A stretch of 7,576 bases of DNA from an uncultured Clostridium sp. Lineage in GTDB: Bacteria > Bacillota > Clostridia > TANB77 > CAG-508. The notes under the pieces were generated by a model that worked only from the letters and a program-made list of their open reading frames with translations, was not told the DNA's origin and did no database searches. How positions within the stretch are numbered: the first letter of the stretch is position 1; each line of letters starts with the position of its first letter. Of this stretch, positions 1 through 5,357 are shown piece after piece. The DNA lies in the NCBI GenBank assembly GCA_900557475.1, contig USTA01000034.1, forward strand, positions 1 to 7,576, written 5' to 3'. The position numbers were made by a program, and so were the translations under genes.

Positions 1-2112
1 TACAGCAACATTTAGCATTTTAGGATTATCAACAAATTCTCCTATTTCATTATCTACGGTTGTTAATATTATTGCTTCTTCTTCTCTACCTTGAAATTTA
101 TGTATTGTATCTACCTTTAACTCTGTTCCAAACCTTGTTTCTAATTCCTTTTTTTGTTCTCTGTATGGAGAAATTACACCTATATCTTTTATAGTTATTT
201 TTTCTGTAAGTTCTGGTATTATCTCTTTTTCTATAATATCTATTTGCCTAATATTCTTATGCCCTCTTGCGTGATTTCCTTTTGCTGAAATATATGCTTT
301 TAATATATTGTTTTCTCCTTTGTCCTCAGTCATTATTATTAAGTTCCCTCCATAGAATTTTTTATTGCAAAATTGTATAATTTTAGGATGACATCTATAA
401 TGTTCTTGCAATAATTTCTTTGGAGCATCTGTTACTGTATTACCTACAGATGATAAAAAACTATGTTGTAAATAGTCATAATTACTTGGTATCATATATT
501 TCTTTGAAATTTCCTCTATTTTATTTTTATTATCTGTTGTAATAACATTAGGTAATTGTTTTAAATCTCCTACAATTACAGCATTCCTAGCTACAGATAA
601 AGCTAAAACACCTGTAATTAAATCTACTTGTGATGACTCGTCCATTATAATATAGTCGAATATATAGTTTTTATTTAAACACTTTTTTATTGAGTAAGTT
701 GTACTAAAGACAATAGGATAATCCGCATTAAATTCCTTGGAATTATTAAATAAATCCTTTATATCATATATTTTTCTTTCTACATTTTTATCATATCGCT
801 TTCTTAAATTTTCATTTAATAATTTTATGGAGTCTTTTATTAATATTTCTAACTTATTACTCCCCAGTTGCTTTAGCTTATTATTATTGTCTTTTATTGC
901 ATTTTCTAGTTCCATTTCTTTTACTATAAAAAATAACCTATTATAACAATTTATTATGTCTTTTCTTTTTCTTTCATAAAATTCTTTTTTTCCTATTCCG
1001 TATAAAAGTTGAGATTTTATTTTGAACCACAAATTCATTTCTTGTAATTCTTCATATTCTACTTTGAGATTCATTATTGTTTTGGATGTTACTCTTTTTA
1101 TACTTCTTATTTTAGGAACATTCATATTGTTATCATGATGTTTATTAAAATATTGATGTTGTAATTTTATTTCGTTTAATTCTTCTTTTAATTTTGCTAT
1201 ATTATTTTGAATATCAAATATTTTGGTAATACTTTGATTTAATTCTAGTATTTCATTTTGTATAGAATATTCATTTTCTAGTTTGCTTTCAAATTTAGGA
1301 TATCTCTCCGTCTGATTCTCTATGAACTCTTCTTTGTTTTCTCTCTTTCCTAATCTAGCGCATAAATAATCTAATTGATATTTTTGTAATTTTTCATATA
1401 CATTATCTGTTGCTGCATTATTATTTGAAACAACTGCAACTGTCTGTCCACTTTTTACTATATTTGCTATTATATTTAATATTGTCTGAGTTTTTCCTGT
1501 ACCTGGAGGTCCTTCTATTATACTTATTTTACTGTTCATAGCATTTCTTACTGCCTCAAATTGTGACTTGTTTGCTCCAAAAGGATAAATAATGTTGTTT
1601 AAGTTTGTTTCTTTTTTGCATTCATATGTTTTAGGGTTTAAATATTTATATAAGGCTGTATCACTGGATATAAAATTAATTCCTTCATAATCGTCTGTAA
1701 GCAATGATTTTCCTTCCTCTGTTTTTACACTTATAATTTTAGAAATTTCCTTATAATAATCAAATTTATTAATTGATAATGTTTGAATATCATCAGTATT
1801 ATTTACCAACTTTAGACTATTTCCCGAAACTACAATAGAAGATCCATCTTTAAAAAATAATCTACAGATATTTTCAAATTTCAATATTTTTATAACATTA
1901 TATGCATAACCTTGGTTTAAGATTATCTTCTTATCTTTTATATTTATTTCAGTAGGATTTTTATAAAAATGAAAGTCGCATCTTGAATAAGAATACATTT
2001 TTTCCGAACTTTTATATCTTATATTTATAAGGTTCTTATTATTCTCATATCTAAGAACCTCCTCAGTTTTATCTTCATTTTTTATAATTATTAAATATTT
2101 ATTTATATTCAT
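1..2112 (-). CDS. Superfamily 1B DNA/RNA helicase (UPF1/Dna2-like AAA_11/AAA_12), C-terminus cut by window edge
   Basis: Open from the ATG at 2112 to position 1 (704 codons) with no internal stop. Motifs seen: a Q-motif-like segment with Q184; Walker A GPPGTGKT at 201-208; motif Ia VVSNNNAATDN near 227-237; Walker B DESSQ at 491-495; motif III GDLKQLP at 515-521; motif IV HYRCHP at 571-576; motif V FQGREEE at 673-679. The last visible residues, LNVAV, are where motif VI (usually NVAxSRAK) begins, so only the C-terminal end is missing. These motifs mark an ATP-driven SF1B nucleic-acid helicase. Residues of about 240-455, between motifs Ia and II, form a Lys/Glu/Asn-rich insert that looks like coiled coil. 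The N-terminal 180 residues match no domain I recognise. The start is supported by GGAG at 2119-2122, 6 nt upstream. Substrate and role (repair, defence or RNA) cannot be told, because no partner gene is visible. Confidence 0.88.
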   Translation of the reverse strand, partial: MNINKYLIIIKNEDKTEEVLRYENNKNLINIRYKSSEKMYSYSRCDFHFYKNPTEINIKDKKIILNQGYAYNVIKILKFENICRLFFKDGSSIVVSGNSLKLVNNTDDIQTLSINKFDYYKEISKIISVKTEEGKSLLTDDYEGINFISSDTALYKYLNPKTYECKKETNLNNIIYPFGANKSQFEAVRNAMNSKISIIEGPPGTGKTQTILNIIANIVKSGQTVAVVSNNNAATDNVYEKLQKYQLDYLCARLGKRENKEEFIENQTERYPKFESKLENEYSIQNEILELNQSITKIFDIQNNIAKLKEELNEIKLQHQYFNKHHDNNMNVPKIRSIKRVTSKTIMNLKVEYEELQEMNLWFKIKSQLLYGIGKKEFYERKRKDIINCYNRLFFIVKEMELENAIKDNNNKLKQLGSNKLEILIKDSIKLLNENLRKRYDKNVERKIYDIKDLFNNSKEFNADYPIVFSTTYSIKKCLNKNYIFDYIIMDESSQVDLITGVLALSVARNAVIVGDLKQLPNVITTDNKNKIEEISKKYMIPSNYDYLQHSFLSSVGNTVTDAPKKLLQEHYRCHPKIIQFCNKKFYGGNLIIMTEDKGENNILKAYISAKGNHARGHKNIRQIDIIEKEIIPELTEKITIKDIGVISPYREQKKELETRFGTELKVDTIHKFQGREEEAIILTTVDNEIGEFVDNPKMLNVAV

Positions 2113-2160
2113 CTACAGCTCCATTATTTTTTCACATTTGAGTTTACTTTGATTAATATA

Positions 2161-2189
2161 TTTATAACATAAAGTAATTTTTTTCTCAA
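2161..2189 (-). promoter_or_regulatory. Probable sigma-A promoter of the helicase gene
   Basis: On the minus strand, a -35 box TTGAGA (2189-2184) and a -10 box TATAAA (2166-2161) are separated by 17 nt. Transcription would start near 2154, giving a leader of about 40 nt before the ATG at 2112. The call rests on base matching only, in a very AT-rich region. Confidence 0.5.
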
Positions 2190-2269
2190 TAGGCTTATTA
2201 TTTAAGAAAAACTATATTTTACTTTTACAATTCACACCTGCTAAAGATGTCAACTCATTCATCTACCAA

Positions 2270-2298
2270 TTGCCATTTTCTTATCTTTCTGTTATAAT
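2270..2298 (+). promoter_or_regulatory. Sigma-A promoter of the 73-residue Cys-rich protein gene
   Basis: A -35 box TTGCCA (2270-2275) and a perfect -10 box TATAAT (2293-2298) are 17 nt apart. The predicted start near 2305 gives a leader of about 84 nt before the ATG at 2389. An inverted repeat overlaps the -10 box (2297-2316), so the promoter may be repressor-controlled. Confidence 0.65.
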
Positions 2299-2316
2299 AT
2301 TTTGGCAGCAAAATAT
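2297..2316. promoter_or_regulatory. Operator-like inverted repeat over the -10 box and start site
   Basis: ATATTTT (2297-2303) is followed by GGCAGC and then by its perfect reverse complement AAAATAT (2310-2316). The left arm overlaps the -10 box and lies upstream of the predicted start. It therefore cannot act as an RNA hairpin in that transcript and would act, if at all, as a DNA site for a dimeric regulator. This is inferred from position only. Confidence 0.35.
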
Positions 2317-2342
2317 TATTAGATTGCTAGGCTAATAATATT
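2312..2342. repeat. 11-bp perfect inverted repeat in the leader of the Cys-rich protein gene
   Basis: AATATTATTAG (2312-2322) and CTAATAATATT (2332-2342) are perfect reverse complements around a 9-nt loop. The repeat begins about 7 nt after the predicted transcription start, so it would form a 5' hairpin in the mRNA, where it could stabilise the transcript or bind a regulator. No T-run follows, so it is not an intrinsic terminator. Confidence 0.55.
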
Positions 2343-2388
2343 AATATTTTTGTTCTTTCAACAATTGTCGAAAGGTGGTATGTAAATA

Positions 2389-2610
2389 ATGACATCAAGA
2401 TTAAAAAAATTTCGTTTGGAGCAAATATTAGAGCACAGCTCTGCCCATGGTAATTCAGCTGATTCTAATTTACCTAAATGTATACATCCAGAGTCTAATT
2501 GTGTTCACAAAGGTTTTTCTACTTGTGAATCAGATATATGTTTTTATGCTTCTGGGCCTTCTAACTGCCATATAACAGTAGATTCTACTAAAAATTTTGA
2601 TAAAAAATAG
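2389..2610 (+). CDS. Small Cys/His-containing protein of unknown function (73 residues)
   Basis: I do not recognise this family. The N-terminal 15 residues are basic and could form an amphipathic helix (RLKKFRLEQILE). The C-terminal half carries five cysteines (C31, C38, C46, C51, C60) interspersed with histidines (H33, H40, H61). There is no signal peptide or membrane segment, so a cytosolic metal-binding or disulfide-linked peptide is plausible but unproven. The gene is supported by AAGGTGG at 2372-2378 (10 nt from the ATG), a good promoter at 2270-2298 and a strong terminator at 2647-2696, which make it a monocistronic unit. An ATG-TAA pair at 2380-2385 lies between the ribosome site and the start, but it is too close to that site to be used well. 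A modified-peptide precursor is possible, yet no maturase gene is nearby. Confidence 0.65.
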   Translation: MTSRLKKFRLEQILEHSSAHGNSADSNLPKCIHPESNCVHKGFSTCESDICFYASGPSNCHITVDSTKNFDKK

Positions 2611-2646
2611 CTCTTTGCTATTTCTATATTTACATTCCTAGCATCC

Positions 2647-2696
2647 AATTAGAGCTTATTTAATAAAGTACAAATATTAAATAAGCTCTAATTTTT
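2647..2696 (+). terminator. Rho-independent terminator after the Cys-rich protein gene
   Basis: A perfect 19-bp stem (2647-2665 with 2675-2693) around a 9-nt loop (2666-2674) runs directly into T residues up to 2696. The stem is AT-rich but long. The upstream side has no A-run, so it works mainly on the plus strand. It lies 36 nt after the stop codon at 2610. Confidence 0.85.
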
Positions 2697-2930
2697 ATTA
2701 AAAATTTTCATTATAAATAACATTCGCTAATTTTGTTTTATCCTTTTTTAAAAAGTCAAAATAAATTTTCTTTCAATTTGCAAATCCCATTCCATTTCTA
2801 TCTTTTTAAAAATATCATTTATATCAAAAATTATATACCGTTTATTCTATTACTTAAATATAATATGAAATCATATTGCTAGCATTATTTAAATAACATT
2901 ATTTTCTTAGAGTATTTAAATTTTTACTTA

Positions 2931-2966
2931 AATGAATCAAAATAGTCTAAAAGACTAAAATTCATT
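2931..2966. promoter_or_regulatory. Nested palindrome just upstream of the acetyltransferase promoter
   Basis: The outer arms AATGAAT (2931-2937) and ATTCATT (2960-2966) enclose inner arms TAGTCT (2943-2948) and AGACTA (2952-2957). The element ends 1 nt before the -35 box at 2968, a typical place for a regulator site. It has no T-run, so it is not a terminator. Confidence 0.35.
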
Positions 2967-2967
2967 A

Positions 2968-2996
2968 TTGATTTTATTATATTTTCGTTATATAAT
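2968..2996 (+). promoter_or_regulatory. Sigma-A promoter of the acetyltransferase/P-loop kinase operon
   Basis: A -35 box TTGATT (2968-2973) and a -10 box TATAAT (2991-2996) are spaced by 17 nt. The predicted start near 3003 leaves a leader of about 30 nt that contains AAGGA at 3019-3023, ahead of the ATG at 3034. Confidence 0.6.
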
Positions 2997-3033
2997 TTAA
3001 TAAAATTTCAAAGTGTTCAAGGAATTTTAAGTC

Positions 3034-3510
3034 ATGTTAAAAATATATAATATAAAAGATCAATTAAATTTTATAGATGAAGTATCTATCCTTACGCAAA
3101 AAGAGTGGGGAAAGTCTAATCTTTCTGCTTCAGAGTTTGATTCAAAAATTCGTATAAAAAAGCAAAAAATTCTCAATAATTTAAATAATCCGTTATATTG
3201 CAAGTTATTATTAATAGATGAGACTCCTTATTCAAAAACATTAATAGGATTCATTTCTATCTTTCCTCAAGATGGTGATAAGAGAGCGGATTTATTTCCT
3301 TGGTATTCTACAATGTTTGTAAAAGAAGCTTTTAGAGGTCGTGGATATTCTAAAATTTTAAATAATGCAATTTTAAAGGAAGCTAAAAATAGAGGTTTTA
3401 AGAAACTCTATCTCAAAACTACGCTTTCTAATTATTACGAGAAATTTGGTGCAAAGTATATTGAAAATTTGAGTTCTACCGAAAAGCTATATTATTTTGA
3501 TATAAAGTAA
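3034..3510 (+). CDS. GNAT family N-acetyltransferase
   Basis: The 158-residue length suits a single GNAT domain, which moves an acetyl group from acetyl-CoA to an amine. A hydrophobic strand (LIGFISIF, 70-77) leads to the strand before motif A (STMFVKEAF, 92-100). Next comes the acetyl-CoA pyrophosphate-binding loop R101-G-R-G104-Y-S106, fitting the family pattern Q/R-x-x-G-x-G/A with Ser in the last place. The following helix (107-120), the strand KKLYLKT (123-129) and the segment NYYEKFGAKYI (133-143) are the usual motif B. The substrate cannot be read from sequence; small molecules, drugs and protein N-termini are all used by this fold. The ribosome site AAGGA is 10 nt from the ATG, slightly long. 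The gene is followed 27 nt later by the kinase-like gene, so the two probably share one transcript. Confidence 0.88.
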   Translation: MLKIYNIKDQLNFIDEVSILTQKEWGKSNLSASEFDSKIRIKKQKILNNLNNPLYCKLLLIDETPYSKTLIGFISIFPQDGDKRADLFPWYSTMFVKEAFRGRGYSKILNNAILKEAKNRGFKKLYLKTTLSNYYEKFGAKYIENLSSTEKLYYFDIK

Positions 3511-3537
3511 ATTTTTTATATCATTTTAGGAGGTTAT

Positions 3538-4041
3538 ATGTATAATCGAGTTTGCATTGTTGGAGGATCTGGTACAGGAAAAAGTACCTTGGCTGAGATT
3601 CTATCTAAAAAGTTTTCTTTACCTGTTTGTCACTTGGATTCTATTAATTTTTCTTCTAATTGGGTTAAAGTAGATGAATCTATACGAGATTCTAAAATAT
3701 TATCCAAGACTAATGAGGATAAATGGATTATTGAGGGAAATTATAAAAATACATTAAAGCACCGATTTTCTAGAGCAGATTTAATTGTTTGGCTTGATTA
3801 TTCCACTTTTGCACAACTACGCGGTGCTTTTTGGCGTGTTCTTTCTTGCTATGGAAAGGAGCGACCAGAAATACCAGGTTGCACCGAGCGTATTGATTTG
3901 GAATTTATAAAATATGTTCTTTCTTATAATAAAAAGCGTAGACATATAATATTAGATAATTTAGATGATATTTCTAATTTAAAATTAAAAATTTTCCATA
4001 GTAGAAAGGAATTAAACTTATGGCTTAATTCCTTAAACTAG
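3538..4041 (+). CDS. P-loop NTPase of the FlaR / 'DNA topology modulation protein' type (adenylate-kinase-like)
   Basis: The 167-residue length is usual for this family. Walker A is GGSGTGKST at 9-17. The segment CHLDSINFSSNW (31-42) carries D34 at the place where kinase-like proteins hold a substrate or metal. WIIEGNY (63-69) and the strand RADLIVWLD (79-87) are typical of this group, and the Arg-rich segment near 94-117 looks like a lid. Family members are often annotated as 'topology modulation protein FlaR', but the fold is that of a small nucleotide or nucleoside kinase and the substrate is generally unknown. AGGAGG at 3528-3533 lies only 4 nt from the ATG; no other start fits. The gene is co-transcribed with the GNAT gene, which may hint at a shared small-molecule modification role (inference). 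Confidence 0.82.
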   Translation: MYNRVCIVGGSGTGKSTLAEILSKKFSLPVCHLDSINFSSNWVKVDESIRDSKILSKTNEDKWIIEGNYKNTLKHRFSRADLIVWLDYSTFAQLRGAFWRVLSCYGKERPEIPGCTERIDLEFIKYVLSYNKKRRHIILDNLDDISNLKLKIFHSRKELNLWLNSLN

Positions 4042-4063
4042 TCTATTTCATATGTTTATATTT

Positions 4064-4089
4064 AAGCAATAATATATAAATGCTTTTTT
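4064..4089 (+). terminator. Weak candidate terminator after the kinase-like gene
   Basis: AAGCA (4064-4068) can pair with TGCTT (4081-4085), and a T-run continues to 4089. The stem is only 5 bp with a 12-nt loop, so this is a marginal call. A second weak hairpin lies at 4163-4181. Confidence 0.3.
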
Positions 4090-4149
4090 ATAATTGTATC
4101 CGAATACAGCTTACATTAAGTATCTGTATATAATTATATTCAAATACAG
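4089..4149. repeat. Two copies of an imperfect 21-nt direct repeat, 40 bp apart
   Basis: The copies at 4089-4109 and 4129-4149 match at 18 of 21 positions, and their starts are exactly 40 bp apart. Each begins TATAATT and ends AATACAG. The first copy contains the imperfect palindrome TGTATCCGAATACA. They lie between two convergent genes. With only two copies this is not a CRISPR array. It may be a local duplication or a protein-binding pair. Confidence 0.5.
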
Positions 4150-4162
4150 TATATATGATGCT

Positions 4163-4181
4163 TTATATTCAGGCAATATAA
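4163..4181. repeat. Short hairpin in the convergent gap, upstream of the Nudix stop codon
   Basis: TTATATT (4163-4169) and AATATAA (4175-4181) pair perfectly around CAGGC. On the plus strand the downstream sequence is T-rich but not immediately so. On the minus strand no T-run follows. It could be a weak terminator for the plus-strand operon. Confidence 0.3.
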
Positions 4182-4198
4182 GATGTGTTTAATTTCTT

Positions 4199-4699
4199 TT
4201 AAATCATCTCTTTTTTCTTATTTATATCATCATTTATTACATGTACAGGATATTTTTGTTTCTGTAATACTTCAATTATAGATTCTGGTTTTATTGGATA
4301 TTTGTTTAATTCATCTATTTTAATCCACTCATATTGTAGTTCCTTTTCTCCTTCTATGTTTTTTAACGTTTCTGTAATTTTCTTATCTTGTTCACTAGTG
4401 AATTCCCCTTGATAAACAAATAAAATTTCATGATACTTTTTGTTTTTCATATTGAAAAAATTTTCTATTGTTGAAATATATCCTTTTATTTCTATTTCTT
4501 TTCCTATTTCTTCTTTTACTTCTCTTTTTACTGTTTCACTAGAGTTTTCTCCTAACTTTACTCGTCCACCCAATAATGCATAATGGTCAGATAATATATC
4601 TCTATGCATTAGTACTTTATTCTCATGATTTATTATTACTGCCGCTCTTATATTTAGTACATTTTTTTCTATTTCAATTGTTATATCTTTATTTTCCAT
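4199..4699 (-). CDS. Nudix hydrolase
   Basis: This 166-residue protein carries the Nudix box, pattern G-x5-E-x7-R-E-U-x-E-E-x-G-U. Here G45, E51, R59, E60, V61, E63, E64 and G66 are all present, and only the last hydrophobic position is replaced (K67). E63 and E64 are the expected metal ligands. Enzymes of this class cleave a nucleoside diphosphate linked to another group; the true substrate is unknown. The fold begins with IRAAVIINHENKVLMHR (17-33). GGGAGG at 4704-4709 sits 4 nt from the ATG at 4699. The gene starts 17 nt after the stop of the ArsC/Spx-family gene, so the two form an operon. The C-terminal tail is short and charged, with no added domain. Confidence 0.88.
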   Translation of the reverse strand: MENKDITIEIEKNVLNIRAAVIINHENKVLMHRDILSDHYALLGGRVKLGENSSETVKREVKEEIGKEIEIKGYISTIENFFNMKNKKYHEILFVYQGEFTSEQDKKITETLKNIEGEKELQYEWIKIDELNKYPIKPESIIEVLQKQKYPVHVINDDINKKKEMI

Positions 4700-4716
4700 T
4701 TATCCTCCCTTTTCAT

Positions 4717-5070
4717 TTATTTTAAATTTTCCCATTCTTTTTCCTTAAATCCTATGTATATCCCTTTTTCTGAAATTACAATAGGTCTTTTTATTAACAT
4801 CCCATCTGATGCAAGCATCTTTATTTTTTCTTCTTCATTAATTGTTTGTAGTTTTTCTTTTAAGTTTAATTCCTTATATTTTAGTCCACTTGTATTAAAC
4901 CATTTCTTTATTTCCAGTTTGCTTTCTTTAATCCATTGTTGTAGTTCTTTTTCAGTTGGTGTTTCTGTTACAATATTTCTACTATTAAATTCAATATTAT
5001 TTTTATTTAACCATTCTTTTGCTTTTTTACATGTTGAACATTTAGGATATTCTATAAATAAATTCTTCAT
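4717..5070 (-). CDS. ArsC/Spx/MgsR-family thioredoxin-fold protein (YusI-like)
   Basis: The 117-residue length is typical of the family. The N-terminal strand leads to a CxxC motif, PKCSTCKKA, with C11 and C14. The family segments NTSGLKYKELNL (59-70), DGMLIKRPI (89-97) with R95-P96, and the final YIGFKEKEW follow in order. Relatives include arsenate reductases, the regulator Spx and uncharacterised YusI/YffB-like proteins. The CxxC pair and lack of an arsenic gene neighbourhood make a thiol-redox or uncharacterised role more likely than arsenate resistance. An in-frame TAA at 5079-5077 rules out a longer start, so the ATG at 5070 is the start. No ribosome site lies next to it; the nearest, AAGGAGG, is 39 nt upstream, with a hairpin between (see 5071-5116). 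It is followed by the Nudix gene in one operon. Confidence 0.83.
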   Translation of the reverse strand: MKNLFIEYPKCSTCKKAKEWLNKNNIEFNSRNIVTETPTEKELQQWIKESKLEIKKWFNTSGLKYKELNLKEKLQTINEEEKIKMLASDGMLIKRPIVISEKGIYIGFKEKEWENLK

Positions 5071-5116
5071 TTTCGTTTATATGATTATTAATACTTTAAA
5101 TAATCATTTCCTCCTT
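5071..5116 (-). promoter_or_regulatory. Unusual translation start region: distant Shine-Dalgarno, hairpin, then ATG
   Basis: On the minus strand a consensus AAGGAGG (5116-5110) is followed after 2 nt by a 9-bp perfect inverted repeat: ATGATTATT (5107-5099), a 9-nt loop, and AATAATCAT (5089-5081). Then 10 nt precede the ATG of the ArsC/Spx-family gene. The linear spacing is 39 nt, but folding the hairpin out shortens it to 12 nt. The hairpin also holds a tiny reading frame, ATG ATT ATT TAA (5107-5096), that starts too close to the ribosome site for efficient use. Confidence 0.5.
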
Positions 5117-5126
5117 TTATTTAGTT

Positions 5127-5154
5127 TTTATATTTAATATAAGTATATTATCAA
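5127..5154 (-). promoter_or_regulatory. Possible sigma-A promoter of the ArsC/Spx-Nudix operon
   Basis: On the minus strand, TTGATA (5154-5149) and TATAAA (5132-5127) are separated by 16 nt. The start would fall near 5120, just ahead of the AAGGAGG at 5116-5110, which would leave a nearly leaderless ribosome site. Confidence is low because of the AT-rich background. Confidence 0.35.
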
Positions 5155-5296
5155 CTAATTTAATTAAAATCAAATTAATTTTTTATTCTAACTATATTTT
5201 ATCATACGCCATAAAAAATACAAATACTTTTCCACAATTAATGCATATTTTGTGAATTATATTTTTTCTTTTTAACTAACACTTGCAAACTATTTC

Positions 5297-5329
5297 TCAT
5301 AAATTTTCATTTTTTTCATAATATATAAT
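5297..5329 (+). promoter_or_regulatory. Candidate sporulation-sigma promoter of cwlD
   Basis: TCATAAA (5297-5303) and CATAATAT (5317-5324), separated by 13 nt, resemble the Bacillus sigma-E pattern (ATA element, then CATA-type -10). CATAATA (5317-5323) also fits the sigma-G -10 consensus, though no good sigma-G -35 is seen. A TATAAT at 5324-5329 has no proper -35 for sigma-A. In Bacillus subtilis cwlD is read by sporulation sigma factors, which makes this reading plausible. Confidence 0.35.
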
Positions 5330-5357
5330 AATTAACTTATTTTTCGGAGGTATAGTA

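Larger units (their letters stand above)
2697..3033. other. Non-coding AT-rich intergenic stretch with palindromes
   Basis: No open frame with a plausible start and ribosome site is visible on either strand. The stretch holds three palindromic elements: AATATGA-aa-TCATATT at 2862-2877, TTATTTAAATAA at 2885-2896, and a nested palindrome at 2931-2966. The promoter of the acetyltransferase gene follows at 2968-2996. The rest is low-complexity A/T with no recognisable gene remnant. Confidence 0.6.

Noticed and set aside
737..946. Plus-strand open frame opposite the helicase gene.
   Set aside because: It is antisense to the motif-confirmed helicase frame, is rich in Phe/Leu/Ser as expected from the complement of an A-rich coding strand, and has no family features.
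2248..2253. Perfect TTGACA -35 box on the minus strand upstream of the helicase.
   Set aside because: No -10 box at 16-18 nt spacing; the TTGAGA/TATAAA pair at 2161-2189 fits better and is nearer the gene.
2389..2610. SCIFF-type or other radical-SAM peptide precursor.
   Set aside because: The cysteine spacing does not match the SCIFF pattern and no radical-SAM maturase gene is next to it.
4089..4149. CRISPR array.
   Set aside because: Only two imperfect copies with a 19-nt spacer and no cas gene.
4754..5137. 127-codon plus-strand open frame opposite the ArsC/Spx-family gene.
   Set aside because: It is the complement of a gene with clear CxxC and KRPI motifs; its hydrophobic Phe/Ser composition is a complement artefact.
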